DNA of 37,585 bases from JADZGC01 sp964391595 (lineage in GTDB: Bacteria > Patescibacteriota > Saccharimonadia > CAILAD01 > GCA-016700035). The notes beneath the pieces are model-generated. The model ran no database searches and was not told the origin of the DNA. It saw nothing but the letters and a program-made list of their open reading frames with translations. Where the stretch lies: assembly GCA_964391595.1 (NCBI GenBank), contig CAYMMM010000007.1, forward strand, positions 1 through 37,585, written 5' to 3'. Shown one piece after another: positions 8,643 through 16,449 of the stretch; within the stretch, counting starts at the first letter, position 1, and each line of letters opens with the position of its first letter. The translations under genes and the position numbers were made by a program.

Positions 8643-9398
8643 ATGAGCCAGCTTGTTACAATAATTATTCCATGCTACAACTATGGAAGATATGTTGCGG
8701 AATCGATAGAGAGCTGCCTAGCACAGACATATAAAAAACTAGAGATCATTGTTGTAGATGATGGGTCAACCGATAACTCCAATAAAATCGCTCAAAATTA
8801 TTTAGATAGGGGGGTTAAATATGTACGTCAAGACAATGCTGGTCCAGCCGCCGCTCGTAACAAAGGAATTCGCGAAAGTCATGGTGATTATATTTGCTTC
8901 TTGGATGCAGATGATATGTTTAAGCTGCAATATATCGAAGCTTGCTACAAGCAGCTTTCGGCAGCTGCCAGTGATGTTGGGTACGTATATACAGGTATAG
9001 AATATTTCGGTGATAAGTCGGGCAAACACAGAGGACGTGAATATGATATTGACTTGCTCAAGCAAGAAAACTATATTCATGCTTCAGCGCTATTTCGTGC
9101 ATCGGTTCTGAGAAATCATTCATTTGATGCAAGTATTCGTGGTGGGCTTGAAGACTGGGATCTATTTCTAACCCTAGCTGAAAACGGTGTCTATGGTAGT
9201 TTGCTGAATAAGCCTTTGCTCCGATATAGAAAGCATACTGCGGAGGGCGCGAGTATTTCTGATAAGATTGATGATGAACTTAATATTAATTGGGCCCGAT
9301 TTAAAATACAGCTACGGCATGTTCGATTTGTGGGTATTGGTAGAATTATTCATACATTGGCACGCACAATTCGAATTGCACTGGGTATAAAGCGATAG
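8643..9398 (+). CDS. GT2 family glycosyltransferase (short)
   Basis: 251 aa. It shows VTIIIPCYNYGRYV near residue 5, VVDDGSTDNS near 39, AGPAAARNKGIRES near 67 and the DxD-type FLDADDMF near 90; GGLEDWDLFLTLAE is the acceptor-side motif. The gene follows a 22-nt gap and has no visible SD. A TATCGT hexamer lies exactly 6 nt before the ATG, a weaker candidate for leaderless initiation. A C-terminal basic segment (IRIALGIKR) may touch the membrane. Confidence 0.86.
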   Translation: MSQLVTIIIPCYNYGRYVAESIESCLAQTYKKLEIIVVDDGSTDNSNKIAQNYLDRGVKYVRQDNAGPAAARNKGIRESHGDYICFLDADDMFKLQYIEACYKQLSAAASDVGYVYTGIEYFGDKSGKHRGREYDIDLLKQENYIHASALFRASVLRNHSFDASIRGGLEDWDLFLTLAENGVYGSLLNKPLLRYRKHTAEGASISDKIDDELNINWARFKIQLRHVRFVGIGRIIHTLARTIRIALGIKR

Positions 9399-9401
9399 CA
9401 T

Positions 9402-10592
9402 ATGAAAAGCATTGTCTTCATCTCTAGGGATAAAATAGGTGAGCGCATGGCAGGAACCGCTCAGCGTTACGTTGAGCTTGCTCGTGCTGCTGGAAAGCAT
9501 ACGACCGTCGGGCTGGTTGCCCCTCCAGGGTCAACTAGGCCCGTAGATTTGGATGAGAACATTCAATTTATGTCAAAAGATGTGTCACTACGTAGGGTAG
9601 CCAAGTTTTTATCTTCATATGACGTATGGTTTAGTCAAACGATCAGTGCAAAAGAACTGTTTTTACTGAAACGAAATAAGGCCGAGTTTATTTATGATGG
9701 CTACGATCCAGTGTATATCGAGAATCTTGAGCGCCTGAGCTATGAGCAAGATGATATATCTGCTAAGAAGCATTTGGCATTTATTCGAAATGAGTTGAAG
9801 CGAGCATTACTAAATGCTAAGTACATTGCTTATGCTACTCCTGCTCAAAAACATTACCTACTTGGCCAGCTACAAGCGCTAAAAGGGCTGAACCTTGGAG
9901 AATACCGGCAAAACCATAGTGCGGTCGGAAAATTTGTCAGTCTGCCATTTGGTATGCACGCCCAACGCAATCTAGGTGGTTCTGAGAGAGACGAACTGCG
10001 TAAGAAACTCGGAGTAAGTAAACGAGATCAGCTAGCGTTATGGGGTGGTGGTATATGGAATTGGTTTGATCCTTTGACGTTGCTCGAATCAATGAGAAAA
10101 GGATATGTTCCAAATAACACCAAATTATATTTTCCTGGATTTAGGCATCCTGATCCCCATGTACCCCAGATGCAAGTCGCTAGCCAGGTTATGGCCTATA
10201 TAGATAAGTACCCAGTATTGCGCAAGAGAGTAATAATTGCTGAAGGTTGGACGCCATACTCTAGGCGTAACGAGCTTTTTGGCATTACTGATGTAGGTTT
10301 ATCTTTACACTACCAGTCGCTAGAAACTGAACTTGCTTTTCGTACCCGCGTGCTCGAATACCTAGCGCACGAGGTTCCGATCTTATCCACGGAAGGTGAT
10401 TATTTTGCTTGGGAGATAAAGACTCAAGAGCTTGGCGAGGTAGTGCCTTATTTGGATGCACGCGCGGTTGGGCTAGCTTTACATAGGTTACAGGACGCGA
10501 AAATCTCAAAGATGTACAAAAAGAATATCGATTCATACCGCAAAGAATATGATTGGGATAGCATAATCAAGAACTTACTTGAGTTATTATGA
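9402..10592 (+). CDS. GT4-like (GT-B fold) glycosyltransferase
   Basis: 396 aa starting 3 nt after the preceding stop. The N-terminal ISRDKIGERMAGTAQRYVELA resembles a GT4 subgroup whose N-terminus reads '-DKIGERMAGPGIR-'. The C-terminal half has LALWGGGIWNWFDPLTLLESM and, near the end, SLETELAFRTRVLEYLAHEVPILSTEG, which fits the GT4 EX7E region in degenerate form. No membrane span is apparent. The donor sugar is unknown. It ends in an ATGA overlap with the next gene. Confidence 0.75.
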   Translation: MKSIVFISRDKIGERMAGTAQRYVELARAAGKHTTVGLVAPPGSTRPVDLDENIQFMSKDVSLRRVAKFLSSYDVWFSQTISAKELFLLKRNKAEFIYDGYDPVYIENLERLSYEQDDISAKKHLAFIRNELKRALLNAKYIAYATPAQKHYLLGQLQALKGLNLGEYRQNHSAVGKFVSLPFGMHAQRNLGGSERDELRKKLGVSKRDQLALWGGGIWNWFDPLTLLESMRKGYVPNNTKLYFPGFRHPDPHVPQMQVASQVMAYIDKYPVLRKRVIIAEGWTPYSRRNELFGITDVGLSLHYQSLETELAFRTRVLEYLAHEVPILSTEGDYFAWEIKTQELGEVVPYLDARAVGLALHRLQDAKISKMYKKNIDSYRKEYDWDSIIKNLLELL

Positions 10593-11584
10593 AGAAATCT
10601 AAAATTGATGTAACGTTTATTCTTGTGCATTATCATGCACCAGAGCTAACATTGCGTGCACTTAAATCGATAGATAATCATAATTCGAAATATACACATA
10701 GTTCGGTGGTAGTTGACAATGCATCGTCTGAGAACGAACGCAATATATTGCGCGAGGGACTGAGGGGCTTAAAGCATGCTGTGAGGATCACTAAAAGATT
10801 AGCTAACCCAGGTTATGCAGGTGCCATAAATTTTGCAGCGAACAAAAACAATGAAGCAGCATATATAGCGATTCTAAATAATGACGCAGAACTACTTCCT
10901 GGCTGGCTCGACAAGCTGGTTGGGGCACTAGAGGCTGACGTTAATCTAGGGGTAGCTGGCGGCATTGAAGTTGATGATACGGGCGTATCGCATTTACCGC
11001 CCAAATTAGTGTTAAAGAATCTAACTACAATTGCACGGCAAAGCAGCGCAAGCGTAGAATCTGTTGAGTTCGTCAGTGGAAGTAATATGATAATTCGAAA
11101 TAAATACTTCCAGGATTGGTATGATAGTTACTTTTTATATTATGAAGATGTTGCTGCATGTTTAAATATGTGGCGGTCCGGTCATGGGGTAGCACTCGTG
11201 CGGTCCGCGAGAGTACATCACGAGCCCAACACCACAACTGCTTCGTCTATTCCGCTAAGGCGCGGTGTCTACGCAAATCGAAACCGCTATCGACTCGGCT
11301 ATCAATTTCTTACGGGAAAAGAATTACTCATTCTGTGGCTGAACGGGATCAAGGGTGATTTATTGGGCTCGATTTTCTGGATTCTTATGCTTCCATTTAC
11401 GGCACTGATTAAACGGTCCTCTACCGGAAACTACTTATACAGAGATGACTGGAGTCGTCTAATCGGTAGACTAGGTGGCTTCCTTAGCGCACTTATATTA
11501 TTACCTGATTTCATGAAGGAGCGACAACGCATTTATAATAATGACTGGTCACTAGCGCAGTTGCTCGCTAAGCTTCATAATTAA
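10589..11584 (+). CDS. GT2 family glycosyltransferase, rhamnosyltransferase-like (WbbL type)
   Basis: 331 aa. It belongs to the GT2 group that includes WbbL-like rhamnosyltransferases: VTFILVHYHAPELTLRALKS near residue 9, VVVDNASSENE near 41, NPGYAGAINFAA near 75 and the DxD-type AILNNDAELLPGW near 94. YFLYYEDVAACLNMWR carries the acceptor-side ED. A hydrophobic segment near residues 255-280 (LLGSIFWILMLPFTALI) may anchor the protein. Rhamnose transfer is a family-level guess; no dTDP-rhamnose synthesis genes are in this window. Confidence 0.85.
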   Translation: MKKSKIDVTFILVHYHAPELTLRALKSIDNHNSKYTHSSVVVDNASSENERNILREGLRGLKHAVRITKRLANPGYAGAINFAANKNNEAAYIAILNNDAELLPGWLDKLVGALEADVNLGVAGGIEVDDTGVSHLPPKLVLKNLTTIARQSSASVESVEFVSGSNMIIRNKYFQDWYDSYFLYYEDVAACLNMWRSGHGVALVRSARVHHEPNTTTASSIPLRRGVYANRNRYRLGYQFLTGKELLILWLNGIKGDLLGSIFWILMLPFTALIKRSSTGNYLYRDDWSRLIGRLGGFLSALILLPDFMKERQRIYNNDWSLAQLLAKLHN

Positions 11585-11591
11585 ACACATT

Positions 11592-12773
11592 ATGCGCATC
11601 GCAGTAGATTTACGCCCGCTTCAGAGCGGTCATGCAAAACGCGGGATTGGAAAATATCTTAAAAATATGCTCCCAGAACTTTTCCGGCTAGGAAAGTCCC
11701 ACACTTTTAGTATATATATCTGGCGAGGAGTGCCGATTGAGCTAGATCTCTCAGACTTTCAAAACGTAGAAGTCATCTCTGTTGGGAGCAGTGCTCTGGA
11801 GAAATTCGATAAGGTTTTACAGTATCGACGTGCGCGCCACGTCCCTCTTCGATATCTTACGAGTGTAAAGGGGGATGTATTTTTCCAGCCCGATGTATCA
11901 TATGACTTGATTTCGGGCGTCCCTACTGTGGCGGTTTTGTACGATCTAATCCCACTACTATTCGAGAAAGAATACTTCTCGTTCTATATTCCACAAGATG
12001 ATTCTCATTTTTTTGCGTGGAAGATGAGAGACCGTTATGCAAAAATAATGCGCCGGTTTGCTAATGTGCAGCACATCATTTCAATATCAAAAGCATCTTT
12101 AACTGACTTGCATAAATTTAATCAAAGTACAGAAAAGATTAAATCAACTATAACTCCCTTGGCAGCACAAGCATTACCCAAACCCGAATCAAAATCAATT
12201 ATTGATGCACCATATTTCTTTTACGTTGGAGGTAATGATCACCGGAAAAATGTTGGCGAGCTCATAGAGGAATTTGCTCAAGTAGTGCGAGAAAACCCAA
12301 AAACCGATGTCAAACTTGTGCTTGCGGGTAACGATTTTGGAGAGGCACAACGCGGTGTAAATCCGCTTTTCTGGAAAAAACTCGAAGCTTCTCGTGTGCA
12401 GGATCGAGTAATTTTTATGGGTTACGTTGATGATAAACAGTTATCAACATTGTATAAGTATTGCTTGGCGTTTGTATTTGCATCGCGTTATGAAGGCTTC
12501 GGACTGCCAATTTTAGAAGCAATGCAGGCACAGGCGCCAGTAATTGCATTCGCTAATTCATCAATCCCAGAAGTGGCAGGAGAAGCAGCAATCCTGGTAG
12601 AAAATCGAAAAACATTTATTAATGCGATGAATAGAATGTTGAGAAATTCGTCACAGCACGCAAAACTTGTCGCCAAGGGCCTGAAGCAAGCGAAGAGTTT
12701 TACTTGGAAGGCAACTGCGGGCAAGACACTTGAAGCACTCGAGTCGACAGCTCAAAATTCAAAAAACAACTAG
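11592..12773 (+). CDS. GT4 family glycosyltransferase
   Basis: 393 aa, GT-B fold. It starts MRIAVDLRPLQSGHAKRGIGKY, typical of GT4 enzymes of the mannosyl/rhamnosyl group. The donor-binding half has FFYVGGNDHRKNVGELIEEF near residue 210, VIFMGYVDDKQLSTLYKYC near 275 and the EX7E motif EGFGLPILE near 300, followed by SSIPEVAGEAAILV. The start follows a 7-nt gap without an SD. Its TAG stop overlaps the TAG stop of gmd on the other strand within the palindrome CTAG (12770-12773), so the two genes are directly convergent. Confidence 0.87.
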   Translation: MRIAVDLRPLQSGHAKRGIGKYLKNMLPELFRLGKSHTFSIYIWRGVPIELDLSDFQNVEVISVGSSALEKFDKVLQYRRARHVPLRYLTSVKGDVFFQPDVSYDLISGVPTVAVLYDLIPLLFEKEYFSFYIPQDDSHFFAWKMRDRYAKIMRRFANVQHIISISKASLTDLHKFNQSTEKIKSTITPLAAQALPKPESKSIIDAPYFFYVGGNDHRKNVGELIEEFAQVVRENPKTDVKLVLAGNDFGEAQRGVNPLFWKKLEASRVQDRVIFMGYVDDKQLSTLYKYCLAFVFASRYEGFGLPILEAMQAQAPVIAFANSSIPEVAGEAAILVENRKTFINAMNRMLRNSSQHAKLVAKGLKQAKSFTWKATAGKTLEALESTAQNSKNN

Positions 12774-13732
12774 TCTTTGAGTTCCTTCACGTCAGCATCG
12801 ACCATCATGGAGACGAGTTCCTTGAAGCTTACCTTCGGCTGCCAGTTGAGTTGTTTTTTGGCATGAGCTGGGTCACCGATTAAGAGGTCGACTTCGGCTG
12901 GTCGGAAATACTTTTCGCTGACTTCGACATATTTCTCCCAATCTAGGCCGACATGTTCGAAGGCAATCTGACAGAATTCCTTCACCGAGTGAGTTTCATT
13001 TGTTGCCACCACGTAGTCATCCGGTCTGTCTTGCTGAAGCATAAGCCACATCGCCTCGACGTAATCTCCAGCAAAGCCCCAGTCGCGCTTGGCATCGAGA
13101 TTACCGAGATAGAGTTTATCTTGCTTGCCAGCCTTGATGGCCGCAACAGCTCGTGTAATCTTGCGGGTTACAAAAGTCTCGCCACGGCGTGGGCTTTCGT
13201 GGTTGAAGAGTATGCCATTGCTGGCATGCATGTCATAGCTTTCACGGTAATTTTTCGTGATCCAATACGAATACACCTTCGCAGCACCATACGGCGAGCG
13301 GGGATAGAACGGGGTGTTTTCTGTCTGTGGAACCTCTAAGACCTTACCAAACATCTCGCTTGAAGAAGCTTGGTAGAATTTTGCCTCTGGTGCACAGGTG
13401 CGAATTGCTTCGAGCAAGCGCAATGTACCAGTACCAGTGACGTCCGCCGTATATTCTGGTACATCAAACGACACCTTCACATGGCTCTGGGCGGCGAGGT
13501 TGTACACCTCATCGGGCTGCACTTTGCTGACAATGTGTTGCAGTGAGCTGGAGTCAGCGAGGTCGCCATAATGAAGCTCGATTTGATCAAAAATATGTTC
13601 GATACGACCGGTCGTAAAGGTGCTGTTGCGGCGCATGATGCCGTGTACTTCATAGCCTTTTTCGAGTAAAAGTTCTGCTAGATACGATCCATCCTGGCCA
13701 GTAATGCCAGTTACGAGTGCGCGCTTTGTCAT
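12770..13732 (-). CDS. gmd: GDP-mannose 4,6-dehydratase
   Basis: Makes GDP-4-keto-6-deoxymannose from GDP-mannose, the precursor that fcl turns into GDP-fucose. I start at ATG 13732 (MTKRALVTGITGQDGSYL), which has AAGGA 8 nt upstream; an upstream extension to 13846 is open but not needed. The 320-aa protein has TGITGQDG at residues 8-15, ASSSEMFG at 122-129 with the catalytic Ser/Thr-Glu region, Tyr148-x3-Lys152 in SPYGAAK, and NHESPRRGETFVTRKI near 177-192, the GMD signature. It is slightly short for the family (usually about 340-370 aa). It is the only gene of the glycan locus on the minus strand, and its base composition is more GC-rich than that of the GT genes to its left. Confidence 0.94.
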   Translation of the reverse strand: MTKRALVTGITGQDGSYLAELLLEKGYEVHGIMRRNSTFTTGRIEHIFDQIELHYGDLADSSSLQHIVSKVQPDEVYNLAAQSHVKVSFDVPEYTADVTGTGTLRLLEAIRTCAPEAKFYQASSSEMFGKVLEVPQTENTPFYPRSPYGAAKVYSYWITKNYRESYDMHASNGILFNHESPRRGETFVTRKITRAVAAIKAGKQDKLYLGNLDAKRDWGFAGDYVEAMWLMLQQDRPDDYVVATNETHSVKEFCQIAFEHVGLDWEKYVEVSEKYFRPAEVDLLIGDPAHAKKQLNWQPKVSFKELVSMMVDADVKELKD

Positions 13733-13772
13733 GTATGCTGTCCTTCGTTTACTGATTCTGAGAGAATATACG

Positions 13773-13778
13773 TATAAT
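13773..13778 (+). promoter_or_regulatory. -10 element TATAAT between gmd and the downstream GT4 gene
   Basis: TATAAT lies 13 nt before the ATG at 13792, predicting a leader of about 6 nt that is too short for an SD, and none is visible. A -35 candidate is TTTACT at 13748-13753, with a long 19-nt spacer. Confidence 0.45.
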
Positions 13779-13791
13779 ACTGTAACAAGAT

Positions 13792-14922
13792 ATGACAAAG
13801 CAGACCAGCAAGAAAACAATCTATATCGAAGCGACAGCTCTGGCACGCAATAATAAAACTGGCGTGGATTACTATGCGGAGGGGCTCATGCAAGCCTTAG
13901 TTGATACGCTTCCATCATACGAATTTGTGTGTTTTCATTTTGCAGATACCAATGCTCCGCTAAGTATACAAGGCAAAAATGTCCGAGAGCAGATCATTAC
14001 TCCTATGAGTGCTCGCAGCTACCGCCTGCTGTTGCTGCTTGGTGTCGCGCCTTCGCTTGAACGCTTGCTTGGGTGTAAGACGGTTGATACGGTGATTTTC
14101 CCAAACTTCTTCGTTTATCCAGTGCGGACCAAGTCCGCGAAGATTTATCCGGTTATATATGACACAGCCTATCTCGACACGCCCGAGTATGTCGCTCCAC
14201 GTAATCGCATGAATCTGCGTACACTTATCCCCCGTGGCATCAAACACAGTACCCGTGTTCTGACGATCTCGAAAGCGACCGCAGAAAGACTGGAGCATTG
14301 GTATCGCCTGGCAAAAGACAAGAGCCTTGTCTTATATCCGGCGCCACCGGATCCTGCCCCGGCGGATACCAGCATGCAGCTGCCACAGAAGTTCTTCCTC
14401 TACGTCAGCACACTCGAACCGCGGAAAAATGTCGCAAATATCATCCGTGCCTACAGCTTGCTACCGGCAGAAATCCGAAACGAGTACAAGCTTATTCTAG
14501 CGGGGGGCAAAGGCTGGATGGATGATGAGATCCAGAGTGAATTGGCTTCATGCGATCCAGCCCAAGTTGTTGTTTTAGGCTACGTGAGTGATGGCCAGAA
14601 GGCAGCCTTATACAGTAAGGCGACTGCTTTTGTGTATCCGGCACTTTTTGAAGGCTTTGGTATGCCGATCCTAGAGGCACAGCGAGCAGGTGTGCCAGTG
14701 ATAACGTCGCGGAACAGTTCGCTGCCAGAAGCTGCTGGTGAAGCGGCCGTGTATGTGAAGCCGGACGCGAAGAGTATCGCGCATGGCATGGAGAAGATAG
14801 TCAAGGATCAGGCTTTGCGCAAGCGGTTGATTGCTGCTGGCAAGAAACATGCACAGAAGTTTACATGGCGATTGTCGGCTGAAAAACTAGCGCAGGTGAT
14901 ACGTGCTAACGAAACTTCATAG
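13792..14922 (+). CDS. GT4 family glycosyltransferase
   Basis: 376 aa, GT-B fold. The N-terminus IYIEATALARNNKTGVDYYAEGLM is a variant of the GT4 'GIGRY' loop. The donor-binding domain shows FFLYVSTLEPRKNVANIIRAY near residue 200, LAGGKGWMDDEI near 235, VVVLGYVSDGQKAALY near 258 and the EX7E motif EGFGMPILE near 283. SSLPEAAGEAAVYVKP follows, as in mannosyltransferases such as MtfB and WbaZ. It is clearly related in layout to the GT4 at 11592. Its 3' end overlaps the next gene by 20 bp. Confidence 0.88.
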   Translation: MTKQTSKKTIYIEATALARNNKTGVDYYAEGLMQALVDTLPSYEFVCFHFADTNAPLSIQGKNVREQIITPMSARSYRLLLLLGVAPSLERLLGCKTVDTVIFPNFFVYPVRTKSAKIYPVIYDTAYLDTPEYVAPRNRMNLRTLIPRGIKHSTRVLTISKATAERLEHWYRLAKDKSLVLYPAPPDPAPADTSMQLPQKFFLYVSTLEPRKNVANIIRAYSLLPAEIRNEYKLILAGGKGWMDDEIQSELASCDPAQVVVLGYVSDGQKAALYSKATAFVYPALFEGFGMPILEAQRAGVPVITSRNSSLPEAAGEAAVYVKPDAKSIAHGMEKIVKDQALRKRLIAAGKKHAQKFTWRLSAEKLAQVIRANETS

Positions 14923-16384
14923 TCATACCAAGCGTTGGTTTGGATCGAAGGTGCAAGCACTTAAGACCACGCACCGTGACTATGCGTATGGCATGTTGCT
15001 TGCCTTCACGTATATGCTGGTAGTCATTGTCTGGCGCTCGATCGATCAGCGCCCACCGCATTGGGACATGGCACGCCATCTCTACACCGCCGAGGTGTAT
15101 GGCCAGCTATTGCACGGTCATCATTGGCTCGATCTGGTGTGGCACTATTTGTACTATCCACCTGTTTTGTACATATGGACTGCTGTGTGGCAGGCAGGAT
15201 TTGGTCACAATGTACTGTCTGCCGTTGCCTCAAATATACTGTGGGTCGGTTTGCTTACAGGCTCCATGATCGCGATTGGGCGATCGATCAAGGCCCCGAA
15301 GTCAGGCTTGATCGCATCGCTGTTTTTTCTCACTCTTCCGCTGATTGGGTCGATAGCACGCGACTTTCAAGTCGACCTGCCATTGACGGCAATGGTCTCG
15401 TTGTCGCTGGCTGTCTTATTGCGCACGAATCGGTTCACAAGCTTTTGGTGGTCGGTAATATTGGGGGTGTGCATAGGGCTTGGGCTGCTCACTAAGTGGA
15501 CCTACCCGGCGTTCGTGGCGCTCCCTGCACTGATAACGTTTTCGGTGGGTCTTGCAAGCAAAAAAGATCGAAGGGTAGTTGTGCAGAATATTATCACGTG
15601 CGCGGCGATCGCAATTATGATCCCGCAGCCGTGGTATGTAAGAAATATCGATGCGATACGAGGTGACTTTGCTGCAAATGGATCACTTGCTGGATTGCGC
15701 GAAGGTGATCCAGAAGTCTGGTCGCTGGCGGGATGGTCTTGGTATCCGCTGGCGATCTTGAGAGAATACCTGTGGCTTCCATGGCTTGTGCCGATCATCG
15801 CTAGTGCGGCTCGGGCAGTCCGCTCGAGACTAAAGAATCTAACCCTGTCCTCGGTAGTGCTTGCGAGCAGCGGTCTGGGCGGGCTGCTACTATTTACTTT
15901 GTTGCGCAACAAAGACGCGCGATATATTATGCCGATATTTGTAGGTCTGAGTCTTTGGGCTGGTGTCGAGATATCGCAATGGCTACGAAACAAGGCATAT
16001 AAAATATATGCGTATGCCGCTCTTGCATGCCTTGTTTTGAGCTACAGCGCTACAAGTTTTTTGCCACTAAATGCTGATGTTTCCTTTGGAGGTATAACTC
16101 TGTGGCGTTCAACTGGCTACATTACTGGCGCCCCGCATAGGGAGGCTTGGTGCCAAGATGACGCATTTCGTGAAGCAGCAAAGCTTGGTGACTCGGCATC
16201 GTACAGTGGCCCCGACAGCATTTGGTTTAATGACTGGGGAAACAGGTATTATGCAGCGCGGTATGGCATATACTTTGCCCCACCATCTCAGTCGGTGCTT
16301 ATAACGCGCAGTGACATTCGGGTGCAGAACGCGCACTGGGAGTGCCAGGCTGGAGATGATACATGGGTGAGCATACAGCCCTAG
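14903..16384 (+). CDS. Membrane glycosyltransferase of the GT39/ArnT (GT-C) type
   Basis: 493 aa with about ten membrane spans. The GTG start lies inside the preceding gene (20-bp overlap). The first extracytoplasmic loop contains RPPHWDMARHLYTAEVYG (residues about 51-68); an acidic residue here is the catalytic residue in GT-C enzymes. DFQVDLPLTAMVSLSLAV near residue 155 matches the second conserved acidic loop of PMT-2/GT39 proteins. Such enzymes move sugars from polyprenyl-phosphate donors to lipids or proteins on the outer face of the membrane. The acceptor is unknown. Next to an O-antigen-ligase-like gene, a role in decorating the exported glycan or a surface protein is plausible. Confidence 0.8.
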   Translation: MLTKLHSHTKRWFGSKVQALKTTHRDYAYGMLLAFTYMLVVIVWRSIDQRPPHWDMARHLYTAEVYGQLLHGHHWLDLVWHYLYYPPVLYIWTAVWQAGFGHNVLSAVASNILWVGLLTGSMIAIGRSIKAPKSGLIASLFFLTLPLIGSIARDFQVDLPLTAMVSLSLAVLLRTNRFTSFWWSVILGVCIGLGLLTKWTYPAFVALPALITFSVGLASKKDRRVVVQNIITCAAIAIMIPQPWYVRNIDAIRGDFAANGSLAGLREGDPEVWSLAGWSWYPLAILREYLWLPWLVPIIASAARAVRSRLKNLTLSSVVLASSGLGGLLLFTLLRNKDARYIMPIFVGLSLWAGVEISQWLRNKAYKIYAYAALACLVLSYSATSFLPLNADVSFGGITLWRSTGYITGAPHREAWCQDDAFREAAKLGDSASYSGPDSIWFNDWGNRYYAARYGIYFAPPSQSVLITRSDIRVQNAHWECQAGDDTWVSIQP

Positions 16385-16388
16385 CGCC

Positions 16389-16404
16389 CTCATGCTTGCA
16401 TGAG
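16389..16404. repeat. Inverted repeat CTCATGC-TT-GCATGAG
   Basis: A perfect 7-bp inverted repeat with almost no loop, 5 nt after the stop of the GT39-like gene and before the GTG of the next gene. There is no T-tract, so it is more likely an mRNA hairpin or a protein site than a terminator. Confidence 0.4.
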
Positions 16405-16449
16405 TGTAGTCCCGGCAGGTAAGCTAGATGCAAAAGAGAGGGGAATGCT

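Noticed and set aside
13733..13846. Longer gmd start at 13846 (38 extra residues)
   Set aside because: The extra part is not like GMD N-termini and runs over the TATAAT and start of the opposite gene, while ATG 13732 has an SD and begins right at the Rossmann strand.
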